A DNA stretch of 15,702 bases. Source: Acidimicrobiales bacterium. Its GTDB lineage: Bacteria > Actinomycetota > Acidimicrobiia > Acidimicrobiales > JANYDT01. Shown piece by piece: positions 15,020-15,702 of this stretch. The stretch lies in the NCBI GenBank assembly GCA_025358985.1, contig JANYHQ010000534.1, forward strand, positions 1 through 15,702, read 5' to 3'. The notes under the pieces were generated by a model. It saw only the letters and a program-made list of their open reading frames with translations. It did not search any database and was not told the origin of the DNA. Numbering within the stretch: position 1 is the stretch's first letter; the number at the start of each line of letters is the position of its first letter. The position numbers were made by a program, and so were the translations under genes.

Positions 15020-15702
15020 TTAGAACAGATCCCAGTACGAATCGCGGGCCTTCATCTGTTCCACTGTTTCTTCCAGGATGACACGCCCAGAACGCATGAC
15101 ATAGGCCCGGTCCACGATCTTCAGCGCCTGCGCCACGTTCTGTTCAAGCAGCAACACGCCGAGGCCCTCACTGCGGGCCAGGTCGCGTACGGCGAAGAAG
15201 ATCTGCTCCACCACGGCCGGAGCCAACCCCAACGATGGCTCATCGAGCATGAGCAACTTCGGACCGGCAATGAGCAGCAGCCCGAGGCTCACCATCCGCT
15301 GCTGGCCTCCCGACAGCGTCCCAGCCAACTGAGCAGAACGCTCGCGCAAAATAGGAAAGAGGTCGTATACCTGCTCCGTTCGTTGACGACGACGATCGAC
15401 ATCCGGTTCGTTCGCTCCGCCCAAGAGCAGATTGTCGAGCACCGAAAGGTCCGGGAACACAAAACGCTCAGAGGGGATGAGAGCCATACCGGCACGCACG
15501 TTCTTGCGTGAGCCGTGACCCGTGACGTCCCGACCAAGAAAACTCACCTGACCGCTCAACGGCGGAAGCAACCCGTGAATGGTGCGAATGGTGGTGCTCT
15601 TGCCCGATCCATTGTGTCCGAACAGGGCCACCACTTCACCCGGTGCAACGTGAAAGCTGACGTCGAATACCACCTGTTTGCGGCCGTATCCAGCGCACAG
15701 CT
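15020..15702 (-). CDS. livF: LivF-type branched-chain amino acid ABC transporter ATPase, 5' part missing
   Basis: An ABC ATPase of the LivF (HAAT) group that runs off the window. The frame is open to the last base and reads CAGYGRKQVVFDVSF before the GTG at 15673, so the true start is outside. Present are Walker A GHNGSGKST, the LivF-like ALIPSERFVFPDLSVLDNLL segment in place of a classical Q-loop, the signature LSGGQQRMVSLG, Walker B LLMLDEP followed by SLGLAP, and LLLEQNV, where LivF proteins have glutamine instead of the H-loop histidine. It would power import of branched-chain amino acids or similar amide/organic-acid substrates together with LivG, LivH, LivM and a binding protein, which would lie to the right. 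It converges with the alkylsulfatase-like gene across 21 bp that contain no evident terminator. Confidence 0.92.
   Translation of the reverse strand, partial: LCAGYGRKQVVFDVSFHVAPGEVVALFGHNGSGKSTTIRTIHGLLPPLSGQVSFLGRDVTGHGSRKNVRAGMALIPSERFVFPDLSVLDNLLLGGANEPDVDRRRQRTEQVYDLFPILRERSAQLAGTLSGGQQRMVSLGLLLIAGPKLLMLDEPSLGLAPAVVEQIFFAVRDLARSEGLGVLLLEQNVAQALKIVDRAYVMRSGRVILEETVEQMKARDSYWDLF

Noticed and set aside
1..15702. CRISPR array, insertion sequence, integrase or attachment site
   Set aside because: I found no regularly spaced direct repeats, transposase or integrase motifs, and no tRNA end. The only repeats are the two short tandem arrays and the 22-bp inverted pair.

Overview
The window is a high-GC chromosomal segment with dense, short-spaced genes, several GTG/TTG starts, few clear Shine-Dalgarno sites and one candidate leaderless promoter. 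Together with the protein types (FtsX-type permease, stand-alone molybdoenzyme, amidohydrolase pair, short alkylsulfatase-like protein, LivF) this suggests an uncultured actinobacterium, perhaps Acidimicrobiia-like. The lineage is inference; no rRNA or tRNA is present to anchor it.

Layout. (1) 1-1062 is the 3' part of an AAA_14/DUF4143 ATPase gene. (2) 1145-3094 is a stand-alone Mo-bis-MGD oxidoreductase, which overlaps tail-to-tail by 38 bp with a BaiN/HI0933-type flavoprotein on the minus strand (3057-4304). (3) 4338-6926 is a large two-module FtsX/MacB-type ABC permease without an adjacent ATPase, joined by a 4-bp stop/start overlap to a metallo-beta-lactamase-fold hydrolase (6923-7732). 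(4) 7733-10756 is an accessory island made of toxin-antitoxin genes and gene debris: an intact-looking MazF/PemK toxin without antitoxin, a rearranged junction of a TetR C-terminal relic and a DrrB-type ABC-2 permease relic, a complete AbiEi/AbiEii type IV toxin-antitoxin pair with a 19-bp inverted-repeat operator over its start codon, and a ribbon-helix-helix antitoxin relic broken by a frameshift and a stop codon. (5) 10774-13635 is a minus-strand amidohydrolase operon (Amidohydro_2 protein and a D-aminoacylase-family protein), divergent from an alkylsulfatase-like metallo-hydrolase (13709-14998). (6) 15020-15702 is a minus-strand LivF-type ABC ATPase running off the window.

The outer genes look like ordinary metabolic and transport functions: oxidoreduction, amide, ester or sulfate-ester hydrolysis, and amino-acid-type uptake. 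The most unusual part is the island. A 22-bp exact sequence occurs in opposite orientations at its two edges (7784-7805 and 10720-10741), in each case in the leader or first codons of what was probably a toxin-antitoxin operon. The AbiE pair is the only toxin-antitoxin unit there with both partners intact. I see no integrase, transposase, CRISPR array or tRNA attachment site.
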